From Gemmobacter nectariphilus DSM 15620 (GTDB lineage: Bacteria; Pseudomonadota; Alphaproteobacteria; Rhodobacterales; Rhodobacteraceae): 64,000 bases of DNA. Below are positions 9,070-18,739 of the stretch, one piece after another. A model generated the notes under the pieces. It ran no database searches. It was given only the letters and a program-made list of their open reading frames with translations, and had not been told where the DNA came from. A program made the position numbers and the translations under genes. How positions within the stretch are numbered: position 1 is the stretch's first letter; each line of letters begins with the position of its first letter. The stretch spans positions 413,117-477,116 of the forward strand of contig NZ_AUCM01000003.1 of the NCBI RefSeq assembly GCF_000429765.1. The letters are read 5' to 3'.

Positions 9070-10488
9070 TCACATCGGTGGGGGGCGGCGGGCTGGCCAG
9101 TCGGTCGCGCGGTGAAAGGCCTGGCCGATCTGCAGGACGCGCCGGTCGGCGCCGCGCGGGCCGATGAGCTGGAAGCCCATCGGCAGCCCGTTGGTGCCAA
9201 AGCCTGCCGGGGCGGCAAGGGCGGGCAGACCCAGCAGGCTTGCGGGGACCACGACCTCCATCCAGCGGTGATAGGTATCCATCGCGGTGCCAGCGATGTC
9301 CTTGGGCCAGTCCCAGCCCTTGGGGAACGGCCAGACCTGCGCGACCGGCAGGGCCAGCACGTCGAACCGATCGAAGAGCCCGGCCGCGACGGCGTTCCAG
9401 TCCGAGCGGATGACCGAGGCGCGGTGCACTTCCATCGCGGACAGGGCAAGGCCGCGCTCGATCTCCCAGATCGCCTCGGGCTTGAGCTGGGCGCGGGTTT
9501 TCGGATTGGCGTGAAGCGGTGCGAGCTTTGCCGCAACCGCCCAGCTGCGCAGGGTGGTCCAGGCGTCCCATAGTTTCGCGGCCGGATAGGGCGCGGGCAG
9601 CGGGTCGACCGTGCAGCCCAGATCGGCAAAGGTTGCCAGTGCGGTCTGGCATAGATCGAGAATCCCCGGCTCGACAGGATAGGCGCCGCCCCAGTCGCCC
9701 AGCCAGCCGATGCGCAGCCCCTTGATGTCGGTGTCGAGGCCCTGGGCAAAGGGTTCCACCGGCCGGCCATGGGGCAGGCGCGGGTCGGGCACTGCCAGCA
9801 CCTGAAGCAGCAAGGCGAGGTCGAAAATATTTCGCGCCATCGGGCCATCGGTTGCCAGCTGGTGCAGGAAGGTGTCGCCCACCGGATCGACCGGCACCCG
9901 GCCCCAGGTCGGGCGAAAGCCATAGACGTTGCAAAACCCGGCCGGGTTGCGCAGCGACCCCATCATGTCCGACCCGTCGGCCAATGGCAGCATTCGCGCC
10001 GCCAGCGCCGCCGCCGCCCCGCCGGACGATCCGCCCGCCGTGCGCGTCAGGTCATAGGGGGTGGCGGTCACGCCATGGACCGGGTTGTAGGAATGCGAGC
10101 CAAGGCCGAATTCAGGCGTGTTGGTCTTGCCGATCAGGATTGCGCCCGCCGCGCGCAGGCGGCGGGGCAGCATGTCGTCCTTGTCCGGCACGTTGTCCGC
10201 CAGGATCGGCGAGCCCCAGGTGGAGCGGATCCCCTTGACCCCGGCCAGATCTTTGACCGCCATCGGCAGGCCATGCAGCGGGCCGCGCTGGTCCATCGGC
10301 TCTGCATCGGCGGCGCGCGCCGCGGCCATCAGCGCATCGCGGTCCTGCAAGGCGATGATCGCATTCACAGGCCCGTTCACCGCCGCGATCCGGTCAAGGA
10401 CGGCGGCCATCACCTCGGCGGCCGAGGTGTACCCGCTTGCCATGGCGGCCAGAAGTTCTGTTGCGCCCAGATCGATCAGCCCGCTCAT
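9070..10488 (-). CDS. amidase (amidase signature family)
   Basis: A 472-residue cytoplasmic amidase. The Ser-cisSer-Lys triad is visible: K79 in AVKDLAG, the cis-serine in the glycine-serine signature AGGSSGG (151-157), and the nucleophile S178 in DMMGSLRNPAG. The substrate cannot be read from sequence; relatives hydrolyse aryl and aliphatic amides. GatA is unlikely because no gatB or gatC lies nearby. The gene reads toward the beta-lactamase-fold gene and is convergent with it. The SulP gene ends 33 bases upstream on the same strand. Confidence 0.85.
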   Translation of the reverse strand: MSGLIDLGATELLAAMASGYTSAAEVMAAVLDRIAAVNGPVNAIIALQDRDALMAAARAADAEPMDQRGPLHGLPMAVKDLAGVKGIRSTWGSPILADNVPDKDDMLPRRLRAAGAILIGKTNTPEFGLGSHSYNPVHGVTATPYDLTRTAGGSSGGAAAALAARMLPLADGSDMMGSLRNPAGFCNVYGFRPTWGRVPVDPVGDTFLHQLATDGPMARNIFDLALLLQVLAVPDPRLPHGRPVEPFAQGLDTDIKGLRIGWLGDWGGAYPVEPGILDLCQTALATFADLGCTVDPLPAPYPAAKLWDAWTTLRSWAVAAKLAPLHANPKTRAQLKPEAIWEIERGLALSAMEVHRASVIRSDWNAVAAGLFDRFDVLALPVAQVWPFPKGWDWPKDIAGTAMDTYHRWMEVVVPASLLGLPALAAPAGFGTNGLPMGFQLIGPRGADRRVLQIGQAFHRATDWPARRPPPM

Positions 10489-10521
10489 CCTGCCCCCCGC
10501 ACGTGTCCGGGGGGCAGCGTT

Positions 10522-12312
10522 TCACAGGCCCGCGGCGGCGTCCAGCCCCTTGGGGGCGCCTGGCTTGCGCTGTGTCTCGCGCCGGTCGGCGGCAAGGGTG
10601 CTGGCCGTCAGGTCGGGCGCCAGCGTGCGCATCGCATCGCAATGGGTCAGGAACACCTGTCCGGTCAGATCGTCGAGGAAGTGCGAGCGTTGCAGCCGGT
10701 CCATCACCGGGCCCTTCACCTCGGAGAGGTGCAGCCGGATGCCGGCATCCTTGAGCCGCGAGACGATCGATTCCAGCGTCTCGAGCGCCGAGGCATCGAC
10801 GGCGTTGACCGCCGGGAACATCAGCACCACATGGCGCAGCGCCGGATTGGCCGAGACGGCGCCATAGATCGTGTCTTCCAGGAAGCGGGCATTGGGGAAA
10901 TAGAGGCTTTCATCCACCCGGATCGACAGAACGTCCGGGGCGGTGACGACATCGTGCCGCTCGACATTGCGGAAATGCTCGGTTCCCGGCACCTGGCCGA
11001 CGATGGCGACATGCGGGCGCGAGGTGCGGTACAGATGCAGCATCAGCGACAGGATGACGCCTGCGGTGATCCCGGCCTCGACCCCGACGCCCAGAGTGAC
11101 AAGGATCGTCGCCGCCATTGCGGCAAAATCGGCGCGGTCATAGGACCAGGTCCGGCGCAAGGCGCCAAAATCCACAAGGCTGAGCACGGCGACGATGATG
11201 GTCGCGGCCAGCGTCGCCTTGGGCAGGAAGAACAGAAGGGGCGTGAGGAACATGGTGGCCGCCGCCATGCCGACGGCGGTAAAGGCCCCGGCGGCCGGCG
11301 TTTCGGCCCCGGCGTCAAAGTTCACCACCGACCGGGCAAAGCCCCCCGTGACCGGAAAGCCGCCCGAAATGGCCGCGCCGATGTTCGAGGCGCCCAGCGC
11401 CACCAGTTCCTGATCGGGGTCGATGCGCTGGCGCCGTTTGGCCGCCAGCGTCGAGGCAACCGAGACGGTTTCCACATAGCCCACGATGGAAATCAGCAGC
11501 GCCGGCACGGCGATCTGCGACCACATCGCCAGATCAAAGGGCGGCAGCGTCGGCATGGGCAGGCCGCGCGGCACATCGCCCACAATCGCGACGCCTTGCC
11601 CGCCCAGGCCAAGGCCCCAGGTGGCCAGCGTGGTGGCCGCCACCGCGACAACGGGGGCCGCGCGGGCGATGATATTGGCCGGCAACTCCGCCATGCCGCG
11701 CGATTTCAGGAAGGGCTTGAGCCGGCTGCGCGACCAGAACAGGAAGGCCAGCGCCGGCAAGGCAATCGCCATCGTCACCGGATTGACCTTGCCCAGCGCG
11801 CCGCCAATGGCCATCAGCGTATCCACCAGATTGTGTCCGCTGGCCTTGATGCCCAGCAGATGCGGCACCTGTCCGGCGGCGATCAGCAGGCCCGAGGCGG
11901 TGATGAACCCCGAAATCACCGGATGCGACAGGAAATTCGCGATGAACCCCAGCCGCAGCAACCCCATGCCCAGCAGCATCAGGCCTGACAGGAAGGCCAT
12001 GGCAATCGCCGCACCCAGATATTCCGGGGTGCCTTGCTGGGCCAGCTGCCCGACCGAGGCCGCCGTCATCAGCGAGACCACAGCCACCGGCCCCACCGCC
12101 AGCGCGCGCGAGGTGCCGAACACCGCATAGACCACCAGGGGCGCGATCGAGGCATACAGCCCCACCTCGGGCGGCAGGCCGGCGAGCAGCGCATAGGCCA
12201 GCGATTGCGGGATCAGCATGATCGTCACGATCAGGGCGGCCAGCAGATCGCTGATCAGCGTGTCTCGGCTGTAGGTTCGGCCCCAGTCGAGGATCGGGAA
12301 ATAGCGGCGCAT
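10522..12312 (-). CDS. SulP family anion transporter with STAS domain
   Basis: A 596-residue inner-membrane SLC26/SulP transporter. The N-terminal signature ALLAGLPPEVGLYASI and about a dozen hydrophobic segments span residues 20-430. A cytoplasmic STAS domain follows at about 440-560, with the characteristic FPAVNAVDASALETLE helix-strand. Substrates in the family include sulfate, bicarbonate and dicarboxylates; this copy is not assigned. The start at 12312 has GGACGGAG upstream and a good sigma-70-like promoter 28-57 bases before it. Confidence 0.9.
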   Translation of the reverse strand: MRRYFPILDWGRTYSRDTLISDLLAALIVTIMLIPQSLAYALLAGLPPEVGLYASIAPLVVYAVFGTSRALAVGPVAVVSLMTAASVGQLAQQGTPEYLGAAIAMAFLSGLMLLGMGLLRLGFIANFLSHPVISGFITASGLLIAAGQVPHLLGIKASGHNLVDTLMAIGGALGKVNPVTMAIALPALAFLFWSRSRLKPFLKSRGMAELPANIIARAAPVVAVAATTLATWGLGLGGQGVAIVGDVPRGLPMPTLPPFDLAMWSQIAVPALLISIVGYVETVSVASTLAAKRRQRIDPDQELVALGASNIGAAISGGFPVTGGFARSVVNFDAGAETPAAGAFTAVGMAAATMFLTPLLFFLPKATLAATIIVAVLSLVDFGALRRTWSYDRADFAAMAATILVTLGVGVEAGITAGVILSLMLHLYRTSRPHVAIVGQVPGTEHFRNVERHDVVTAPDVLSIRVDESLYFPNARFLEDTIYGAVSANPALRHVVLMFPAVNAVDASALETLESIVSRLKDAGIRLHLSEVKGPVMDRLQRSHFLDDLTGQVFLTHCDAMRTLAPDLTASTLAADRRETQRKPGAPKGLDAAAGL

Positions 12313-12339
12313 CGGTCAAACTCCGTCCTGTCGCGCCAT

Positions 12340-12369
12340 CATATAGAGGGTGGGGATCACATATTACAA
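12340..12369 (-). promoter_or_regulatory. predicted sigma-70-like promoter of the SulP gene
   Basis: On the minus strand TTGTAA and TATATG are separated by 18 bases, with the -10 ending about 28 bases before the SulP start codon. The surrounding 60 bases are unusually A+T rich for this genome. Confidence 0.5.
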
Positions 12370-12410
12370 GTCTTGAATGTGTAAATCGCAGCGCCGGGAA
12401 GGTTCTGCGC

Positions 12411-13142
12411 CTAGCGCCGCACCAGGCGCGCGCTGCCATAAAGGCTGTCCATCGTCACCTTGACCACCCGCATGGTGCCGTTGGACGCCGGGCTGTACTG
12501 CAGCTGGAACGGGAAATTCGTGCGCTCGGCCATTTCCTTGGGGCTGAAGCCTGCCACGCGGATATATTCGCCATCGCAGATCACGCCGTCCCCGGCTGGC
12601 CGCGGCGTCAGGGTGCGCACCTGCATGCGATAGCGCCCGTCATACAGCGTCAGGTCGGACTGGCATTCCTGCCCGGGGGGCACATCGCGCAGCGTGGCAT
12701 AGATCGCAGTCAGCGTGTCGATGGTGCCGCGTTGCTTGCCCGGGTCGGCATCGGTGTCGCGGGCGGGCTTGGGCGGGTCCTGCCGTTCGATCCGGGGCAG
12801 GCCGCCGGACCAGACCACGACCTCTTCGGAATATTTCGACCCGATGCCGCCCGATTGTTCATAGCGGGCAGGCGACAGCCGGCCCGAGGACCGCGTGCCC
12901 TGCACCTTGGCATCGTAGTGCAGCTTGCGCAGCATCCCGGCCAGGCCCGTGGTGCGCACCGTCCCCGAGACGGCATAGGCGCTGTCGGTCTCGACCCCGG
13001 CAAAGACCAGCTCGCCCACCGCAATGCCGCGGATTTCCAGCGTGAACAGCGCATCTTGCCGCTTTTCCTGGGCAGGCGCGGGTTGGGCGGCCGCCAGCAG
13101 CAGCACGGCCAGCGGGGCGGCAAGGGTCAGGGCAGGGCGCAT
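12411..13142 (-). CDS. DUF3108 family secreted protein
   Basis: A 243-residue protein with a clear Sec signal peptide (MRPALTLAAPLAVLLLAAAQ, cleavage after an AQA-like site), then a beta-rich DUF3108 domain: FTLEIRGIAVGEL, TVRTTGLAG, RYEQSGGIGSKY and YDGRYRM. Function is unknown; the family is periplasmic. The start at 13142 is chosen because it opens the signal peptide; a longer frame to 13223 would bury it. Confidence 0.8.
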   Translation of the reverse strand: MRPALTLAAPLAVLLLAAAQPAPAQEKRQDALFTLEIRGIAVGELVFAGVETDSAYAVSGTVRTTGLAGMLRKLHYDAKVQGTRSSGRLSPARYEQSGGIGSKYSEEVVVWSGGLPRIERQDPPKPARDTDADPGKQRGTIDTLTAIYATLRDVPPGQECQSDLTLYDGRYRMQVRTLTPRPAGDGVICDGEYIRVAGFSPKEMAERTNFPFQLQYSPASNGTMRVVKVTMDSLYGSARLVRR

Positions 13143-13282
13143 GGGCACTCCGGTTTGGGGCGCACCTCTGGACATGGCGCGTCGCTTGGGCACAGATACC
13201 CCCGGAAATGGCAGGGGGCACATGACATCTGCGTCACGCGCCCGCCATCGGCAAGGGTTTGCCAGAAGGGAAAGGTGGCGTG

Positions 13283-14260
13283 ATGGAGCTTGATGTGCTG
13301 GCAGAGCGGCTTGCCGCAGGCGACCGGCGGGCCCTGGCCCGCGCGATCACGCTGGTGGAAAGTTCGCGCGCAGATCACCGCGCGCAGGCCGCCGCCTTGC
13401 TGGACCGGCTGGCGGGCCTTGGCCGTCAGGCGCTGCGGATCGGGTTATCGGGCACGCCGGGGGTGGGGAAATCCACCTTCATCGAGGCGTTCGGGCTGCA
13501 TCTGACCGGCCTTGGCCTGCGGGTCGCGGTGCTGGCGGTCGATCCGAGTTCCGCGCGGTCGGGCGGCTCGATCCTGGGCGACAAGACGCGGATGGAATAC
13601 CTCAGCCGCGATCCGAACGCCTATATCCGCCCCTCGCCCAGCCAGGCGCATCTGGGCGGCGTTGCCCGCCGCAGCCGCGAATCGGTCGCGCTGTGCGAGG
13701 CGGCAGGGTTCGATGTGGTGCTGGTGGAAACCGTGGGCGTCGGGCAATCCGAAACCATGGTGGCCGAAATGACCGACCTGTTCATCCTGCTGCTGGCCCC
13801 GGCCGGCGGGGACGAACTTCAAGGCGTCAAGCGCGGCATCATGGAGATGGCCGACATCATCCTGGTCAACAAGGCCGATGGCGATCTGAAACCCGTCGCC
13901 ACCCGCACCGCCGCCGATTACGCGGGCGCCCTGCGCCTGCTGCGCAAGCGCCCGCAAGACCCCGAGGGCTTTCCCAAGGTTCTGACGGTTTCCGCCGTCG
14001 AAGGTGGCGGCATCGCCAAGGCCTGGGAAGAGATGACCGCCCTGGCCGACTGGCGCCGCGCGCAAGGTCACTGGGCCCGCCGCCGCGCCGAACAGGCCCG
14101 CCGCTGGTTCGAGGACGAGGTGCGCCAGGCCCTGCTGGCCCGACTGACCGAAGATCCCGCCCTGCGCGCCCGGATGGAAAGCGCGGGCCGGCGCGTCTCC
14201 GCCGGTGCGCTGTCGCCTGCTGCTGCGGCGCAGGACATCCTTTCCCACATGACGCCATGA
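13283..14260 (+). CDS. meaB: MeaB/ArgK-type GTPase, methylmalonyl-CoA mutase chaperone
   Basis: A 325-residue G3E P-loop GTPase. Walker A GTPGVGKS is at 57-64, Walker B-like [12 protein letters not shown] follows, and the guanine-specificity motif is NKAD. MeaB protects and reloads B12-dependent methylmalonyl-CoA mutase, which in this group serves propionate and ethylmalonyl-CoA pathways. No mutase gene is visible here. The ATG at 13283 is preferred over an in-frame TTG at 13259 because AAGG precedes it. Its stop overlaps the start of the next gene (ATGA). Confidence 0.92.
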   Translation: MELDVLAERLAAGDRRALARAITLVESSRADHRAQAAALLDRLAGLGRQALRIGLSGTPGVGKSTFIEAFGLHLTGLGLRVAVLAVDPSSARSGGSILGDKTRMEYLSRDPNAYIRPSPSQAHLGGVARRSRESVALCEAAGFDVVLVETVGVGQSETMVAEMTDLFILLLAPAGGDELQGVKRGIMEMADIILVNKADGDLKPVATRTAADYAGALRLLRKRPQDPEGFPKVLTVSAVEGGGIAKAWEEMTALADWRRAQGHWARRRAEQARRWFEDEVRQALLARLTEDPALRARMESAGRRVSAGALSPAAAAQDILSHMTP

Positions 14261-15450
14261 AAGATCCACGCATGACCGATCCCAACCTGATCCGCCGCCA
14301 GCCATTCCCCGAGGGCCGCTCGCGCCCCGTGGCCTCGCCCATTCACCCGACGGTCGTCTGGGCGGCCGATACCCCGGACCAGCTGGACAATATCTATGAA
14401 AATCCCGGCACCGGCTTCACCTATGCCCGCGAAGCCCACCCGAACGCCGAGGCGCTGGCCCGGCGGCTGGATGCGCTGGAAGGCGGGCAGGGCGGTCTGG
14501 TGACCGGATCGGGCATGGCGGCCGTCACGGCGGCGCTGCTGGGCTGTCTGAAGGCCGGCGATCATGTGCTGGGGGGCGATCAGCTGTATGGCCGGTCCTT
14601 GCGGCTGATGGCCGAGACGCTGCCCGCGATGGGGATCGAGACCTCGCTGGCCGATCCGACCGATGCGGCGGCCTTTGCGCGGGGCCTGCGCCCCAATACC
14701 CGCGCCATCCTGATCGAAACGGTGTCGAACCCGACGCTGCGGGTGGCGGATGTGGCGGGCATTGCCGCGCTGGCGAAGGACCGCGGCATCCTGCTGCTGG
14801 TCGATTCAACCTTTTCCACCCCCCGCGCGGTGCGGGCGCTGGATCTGGGGGCCGATATCGTCATCCAGTCTGTGACCAAGCTGCTGGCGGGCCATTCCGA
14901 TGTGACGCTGGGCTATGTGCTGGCCCGCGATCCGGCGCGGATGGCGGCGATCCGCACCCTGGCGGTGACCATGGGCCTGACGCCCAGCCCGTTCGATTGC
15001 TGGCTGGCGGAACGGGGCCTCTTTACCTTTGCCCTGCGCTATGATGCGGCGGAACGCAACGCGCGGGCGCTGGCCGATCACATTGCCGGTCTGCCGGGGG
15101 TTGCGCGGGTGATCTATCCGGGCCGGGCCGACCACCCTGACCACAACCGCGCCAGCGCCTTGCTGGGCGAGCGCACGGGCAACATGCTGTCCTTTGAACT
15201 GATCGGCGGGCGGGCTGCCGCCAATGCGCTGACCGCCGCCATGCCCGAGGTGCCCTTTGCGCCCACGCTGGGCGATGTGGCGACCACGCTGTCGCATCCG
15301 CCGTCCTCGTCGCACCGGGCGCTGAGCCCCGAAGCCCGCACGGCCATCGGCATCTCGGAAGGGTTCTTCCGCGTGTCGGTCGGGATCGAGGATGTCGAGA
15401 TGCTCAAGGCCGACTTCACCCGCGGCATCGCGGCCGCCGCGGCGGTCTGA
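14257..15450 (+). CDS. PLP-dependent trans-sulfuration enzyme (cystathionine beta-lyase type)
   Basis: A 397-residue Cys/Met metabolism enzyme. The PLP-binding lysine is K208 in [12 protein letters not shown]; the phosphate-binding GSGMAAV loop (84-90), ETVSNPT and VDSTFSTP blocks are standard. Members cleave or form cystathionine; the exact reaction (metC, metB or metZ) cannot be fixed from sequence, though the length and HSDVTLGY block lean to a cystathionine beta-lyase. The start 14257 overlaps the meaB stop (ATGA); an alternative ATG is 14272. The pairing with meaB is unusual. Confidence 0.85.
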   Translation: MKDPRMTDPNLIRRQPFPEGRSRPVASPIHPTVVWAADTPDQLDNIYENPGTGFTYAREAHPNAEALARRLDALEGGQGGLVTGSGMAAVTAALLGCLKAGDHVLGGDQLYGRSLRLMAETLPAMGIETSLADPTDAAAFARGLRPNTRAILIETVSNPTLRVADVAGIAALAKDRGILLLVDSTFSTPRAVRALDLGADIVIQSVTKLLAGHSDVTLGYVLARDPARMAAIRTLAVTMGLTPSPFDCWLAERGLFTFALRYDAAERNARALADHIAGLPGVARVIYPGRADHPDHNRASALLGERTGNMLSFELIGGRAAANALTAAMPEVPFAPTLGDVATTLSHPPSSSHRALSPEARTAIGISEGFFRVSVGIEDVEMLKADFTRGIAAAAAV

Positions 15451-15562
15451 ACCCGGACAGACAGGCCCGTCATGGGCCTGTTACCATCGGGTTGCAATAC
15501 AGCGGAGCTGACAAGCCTGGGGCCGGACACGGGCCCGAATGCCGCGTGAACTGGGGGACGAC

Positions 15563-16603
15563 ATGGACAGCCCGATCGACGACCGCACGATGTCCGACCT
15601 GCTGGCGGCGGTGCCGATGCCGATGGTCGCGATCGGGCCGGATGCCCGCATCCTGATGCTGAACGCGCCGGCGCGGGCGGTGCTGGGCGAATGTATCGGC
15701 ACGCATTACCTGATCGTCATCCGCCAGCCCGAACCTGTGGCGGCGCTTGAACGGGTTCTGGCCGGGGGCGAGGGCGGCGCGGTGCGCTGGCGCGCCACTG
15801 GTCCGGGGCGCGATACGATCTATCGCGGAACGGTGTCGCGGGTGACGGGGCTGGGCGTCACGCTGGCCTTCGAGGACATTTCGGAACTGGAACAGGCCGC
15901 CGACATGCGCCGCGATTTCGTGGCCAATGTCAGCCACGAGCTGCGCACCCCGCTGACCGCCCTTCTGGGCTTCATCGAAACCCTGCGCGGCGCGGCCAAG
16001 GACGATCCTGCCGCGCGCGAGCGGTTCCTGGGCATCATGGAGCGCGAGGCGCTGCGCATGAACCGGCTGGTCGCCGACCTGCTGTCGCTCAGCCGGGTCG
16101 AGGCCGAGGAACGGGTGCGCCCGACCGCGCAGATCGATCTGGCGGGGCTGGCGTCCTCGGTGCTTGCCACGCTGCGCGGCGTGGCCGAGGGCGCGGGCGT
16201 CGCGCTGGAACTCGACGTGGCGCCAGGGCTGCCCACGGTGCCGGGGGACGGCGACCAGATTACCCAGGTGCTGCACAACCTGGTTGAAAACGCGGTGAAA
16301 TATGGCGCAAGCGGCGGCAAGGTCCGGGTCGAGCTGCGCGCTGTGTCCCAGCATCCGCAATTGCGCGGGCCGGGCGTGTCGGTTGCAGTGATCGACCAGG
16401 GCGAGGGGATCGACCCGATGCACCTGCCGCGCCTGACCGAACGGTTCTACCGCGTCGACAGCCACCGCTCGCGCGAGAAGGGCGGCACGGGGCTGGGGCT
16501 GGCCATCGTCAAGCACATCGTCAACCGCCATCGCGGGCGGCTGAAGGTCGAAAGCGAAAAGGGCAAGGGCAGCCGGTTCGAGATTGTCCTGCCCGTCCAC
16601 TGA
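15563..16603 (+). CDS. soluble PAS-containing histidine kinase, PhoR-like
   Basis: A 346-residue sensor kinase: a PAS domain (about 10-105), a HisKA dimerisation domain with the phospho-accepting H125 in ANVSHELRTP, and a HATPase domain with N-box HNLVENAVKYG, G1 DQGEGI and G2 GGTGLGLAI. The HisKA/HATPase part most resembles PhoR, which controls phosphate starvation genes, but there is no transmembrane helix and no pst, phoU or phoB gene alongside. ATG 15563 has GGGGG six bases upstream; ATG 15539 is possible. Confidence 0.85.
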   Translation: MDSPIDDRTMSDLLAAVPMPMVAIGPDARILMLNAPARAVLGECIGTHYLIVIRQPEPVAALERVLAGGEGGAVRWRATGPGRDTIYRGTVSRVTGLGVTLAFEDISELEQAADMRRDFVANVSHELRTPLTALLGFIETLRGAAKDDPAARERFLGIMEREALRMNRLVADLLSLSRVEAEERVRPTAQIDLAGLASSVLATLRGVAEGAGVALELDVAPGLPTVPGDGDQITQVLHNLVENAVKYGASGGKVRVELRAVSQHPQLRGPGVSVAVIDQGEGIDPMHLPRLTERFYRVDSHRSREKGGTGLGLAIVKHIVNRHRGRLKVESEKGKGSRFEIVLPVH

Positions 16604-16757
16604 CGCGGCAAGGGCTGCGGCGTCCTGCGCCGACCAACCGCGGCGCGTCTGCCAGCGGCGCCCCTGGACGCACACGCCGGCCGACAGCTCGCAGCGCGTC
16701 ACGGCGGCCGGTTCCGTCTGACAGCCCCCGTCTGACAGCCCTTGTAAAACCCCCGGC

Positions 16758-16772
16758 GTTCCGCGATTGTTC
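16758..16772 (+). promoter_or_regulatory. LexA box upstream of ruvB
   Basis: GTTCCGCGATTGTTC is a perfect GTTC-N7-GTTC, the LexA operator known in alphaproteobacteria. It ends five bases before the ruvB ATG, so bound LexA would block the ribosome-site region and the likely start of transcription. Confidence 0.8.
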
Positions 16773-16777
16773 CGGCC

Positions 16778-17806
16778 ATGACGCAGCCCGACCCTACCCT
16801 TCGCCCAGACCGCCAGCCCGAAGACCAGGACCGCGCCCTGCGGCCCGAGCGGCTGGAGGATTTCATCGGTCAGCAAGAGGCGCGGGCAAACCTGCGGGTG
16901 TTCATCGAATCGGCCCGGATGCGGGGCGAGGCGATGGACCACACGCTGTTTCACGGCCCCCCCGGTCTGGGCAAGACCACGCTGGCGCAGATCATGGCGC
17001 GCGAACTGGGCGTGGGGTTTCGCATGACCTCGGGGCCGGTTCTGGCCAAGGCGGGCGATCTGGCCGCGATCCTGACCAACCTTGAACCTCGCGATGTGCT
17101 GTTCATCGACGAAATCCACCGCCTGTCACCCGTCGTCGAGGAAGTGCTCTATCCTGCGATGGAGGATTTCGCGCTGGATCTGGTCATCGGTGAAGGGCCG
17201 GCGGCGCGGACGGTGCGGATCGATCTGCAACCCTTCACGCTGGTCGGGGCGACGACGCGGCTGGGCCTGCTGACGACGCCGCTGCGCGACCGCTTCGGCA
17301 TTCCGACCCGGCTGCAATTCTACACCATCGACGAGCTGGACCTGATCGTCACCCGCGGCGCGCGCCTTCTGGGTGTGCCCTCGGACCCCGAGGGCACCTG
17401 GGAAATCGCCCGCCGCGCCCGCGGCACCCCGCGCATCGCCGGCCGGCTGCTGCGCCGGGTGGTCGATTTTGCGCTGGTCGAAGGCGACGGGCGACTGACC
17501 CAAGCGATTGCCGATCGCGCGCTGACCCGGCTGGGGGTGGATGATCTGGGGCTTGATGGCGCCGACCGGCGCTATCTGCTGCTGCTGGCCGAAAATTATG
17601 GCGGCGGTCCGGTCGGGGTGGAAACCATCGCGGCTGCCCTTTCCGAATCGCGCGATGCGATCGAAGAGGTGATCGAGCCCTATCTGCTGCAACAGGGCCT
17701 GATCCAGCGCACCCCGCGCGGCCGGATGCTGGCAGCCAAGGCCTGGCGCCACCTGGGCCTTGCTGCGCCGCGCGGACCAGGGCAGAGCGATCTGTTCGAC
17801 GGCTGA
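16778..17806 (+). CDS. ruvB: Holliday junction branch migration helicase RuvB
   Basis: A 342-residue AAA+ motor of the RuvAB complex. Walker [10 protein letters not shown] is at 60-68, Walker B is [10 protein letters not shown], sensor 1 is in GATTRLGLL, the arginine finger region is TTPLRDRFG, and a winged-helix C-terminus contains RTPRGR. ruvA and ruvC are not adjacent, although the three are commonly clustered; the upstream neighbour is a histidine kinase 174 bases away. A LexA box overlaps the translation-initiation region. Confidence 0.96.
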   Translation: MTQPDPTLRPDRQPEDQDRALRPERLEDFIGQQEARANLRVFIESARMRGEAMDHTLFHGPPGLGKTTLAQIMARELGVGFRMTSGPVLAKAGDLAAILTNLEPRDVLFIDEIHRLSPVVEEVLYPAMEDFALDLVIGEGPAARTVRIDLQPFTLVGATTRLGLLTTPLRDRFGIPTRLQFYTIDELDLIVTRGARLLGVPSDPEGTWEIARRARGTPRIAGRLLRRVVDFALVEGDGRLTQAIADRALTRLGVDDLGLDGADRRYLLLLAENYGGGPVGVETIAAALSESRDAIEEVIEPYLLQQGLIQRTPRGRMLAAKAWRHLGLAAPRGPGQSDLFDG

Positions 17807-17842
17807 CGCGCGCCGGATGGGCAAGCGCGCGGCGCCCTCATG

Positions 17843-17876
17843 TTTCGCCTTGATCCAAATATCCCCGCCGGAGGCT
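17843..17876 (-). repeat. dispersed intergenic element, copy 3a (left arm of a 34-bp inverted repeat)
   Basis: On the minus strand it reads CCTCCGGCGGGGATATTTGG then ATCAAGGCGAAA. It is an exact inverted copy of 17986-18019 and begins 36 bases after the ruvB stop codon. Confidence 0.75.
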
Positions 17877-17985
17877 CTGACCTTTCCACCAGAGAGCGGC
17901 CGGAAGTTGGGGCCCGATGCTGTCACAGGCCCGGCGGCACCCGAGGCTTGCTAACCTCTGTCATGTCCCTGGCCCCGGCTGCGGA

Positions 17986-18019
17986 AGCCTCCGGCGGGGA
18001 TATTTGGATCAAGGCGAAA
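17986..18019 (+). repeat. dispersed intergenic element, copy 3b (right arm of the inverted repeat)
   Basis: Perfect 34-base inverted match to 17843-17876, with 109 bases between the arms. Its AAGGCGAAA end points to the stop codon of the GntR gene 40 bases away. A third near-identical copy is at 31532. Confidence 0.75.
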
Positions 18020-18058
18020 TGCGCGCCTGAAGCGGAAAGGCGTCTGGCGCGGGCGGCC

Positions 18059-18709
18059 TCACGCTGCCAGATGCCGCAATCCTTGCGTCACATCCGTGCG
18101 CACCGCCAGCCGGAGCCCAGGTTCATCGCCCGCGCGCAGGGCGGCAAGGATGTGGCGATGGTGCTGCGGCGGCTCGTTGCGGCGCAGTCTGGCGTAAAGC
18201 GCGCGCATCGTCGGCCCCAGTTGCAGCCAGACCGTCTCGCAGATCGCCAGCATCGCCGGGGCCTGGGCGCGCAGATAAAGTGTGCGGTGGAATTCCAGGT
18301 TGGTGCGGATATAGGCGACCGCATCCTGCCGGGCCACCGCCTCGGCATTGAGGGTGTTGATCGCGGCCAGCCGGTCGATCAGCGCGAAATGGGCGCGGGG
18401 CAGGGCGCGGGCGGCCATCTCGGGTTCGATCAGCGCGCGAATCGCGGCCAGCTCCTCGATTCGCTCGGGGGTCAGTTCCGGCGTCGAGACCCGGCCCGAA
18501 GAGGACAGCGTCAGCGCCCCTTCAGCCACCAGCCGTTGCAGCGCCTCGCGCACCGGGGTGACGGAAATGCCGTGCTGTTCGGCCAGTCCGCGCAGGGTCA
18601 GCGCCTGACCGGGCGCGATTTCGCCGTGCATCACCTGGCTGCGCAAGACGCGATACAGGCGGTCATGCGCAGAGAGGGCGGAATCGGATGGGCGGGCTCG
18701 GATCACCAT
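18059..18709 (-). CDS. GntR-family regulator with FCD ligand domain
   Basis: A 216-residue FadR-subfamily repressor. The winged HTH spans about residues 15-80 (LYRVLRSQVMHGEIAPG, then SVTPVREALQRLVAEGAL, the recognition region). The C-terminal all-helical FCD domain (about 85-210) carries the conserved IRTNLEFHRTL and HHRHILAALRAGD, whose histidines and aspartate usually bind a metal and an organic acid. The regulated genes are not obvious: the downstream neighbour ruvB is convergent. Confidence 0.9.
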   Translation of the reverse strand: MVIRARPSDSALSAHDRLYRVLRSQVMHGEIAPGQALTLRGLAEQHGISVTPVREALQRLVAEGALTLSSSGRVSTPELTPERIEELAAIRALIEPEMAARALPRAHFALIDRLAAINTLNAEAVARQDAVAYIRTNLEFHRTLYLRAQAPAMLAICETVWLQLGPTMRALYARLRRNEPPQHHRHILAALRAGDEPGLRLAVRTDVTQGLRHLAA

Positions 18710-18739
18710 GATGCCATTGTCGGACCGGCGCGGGGGCGG

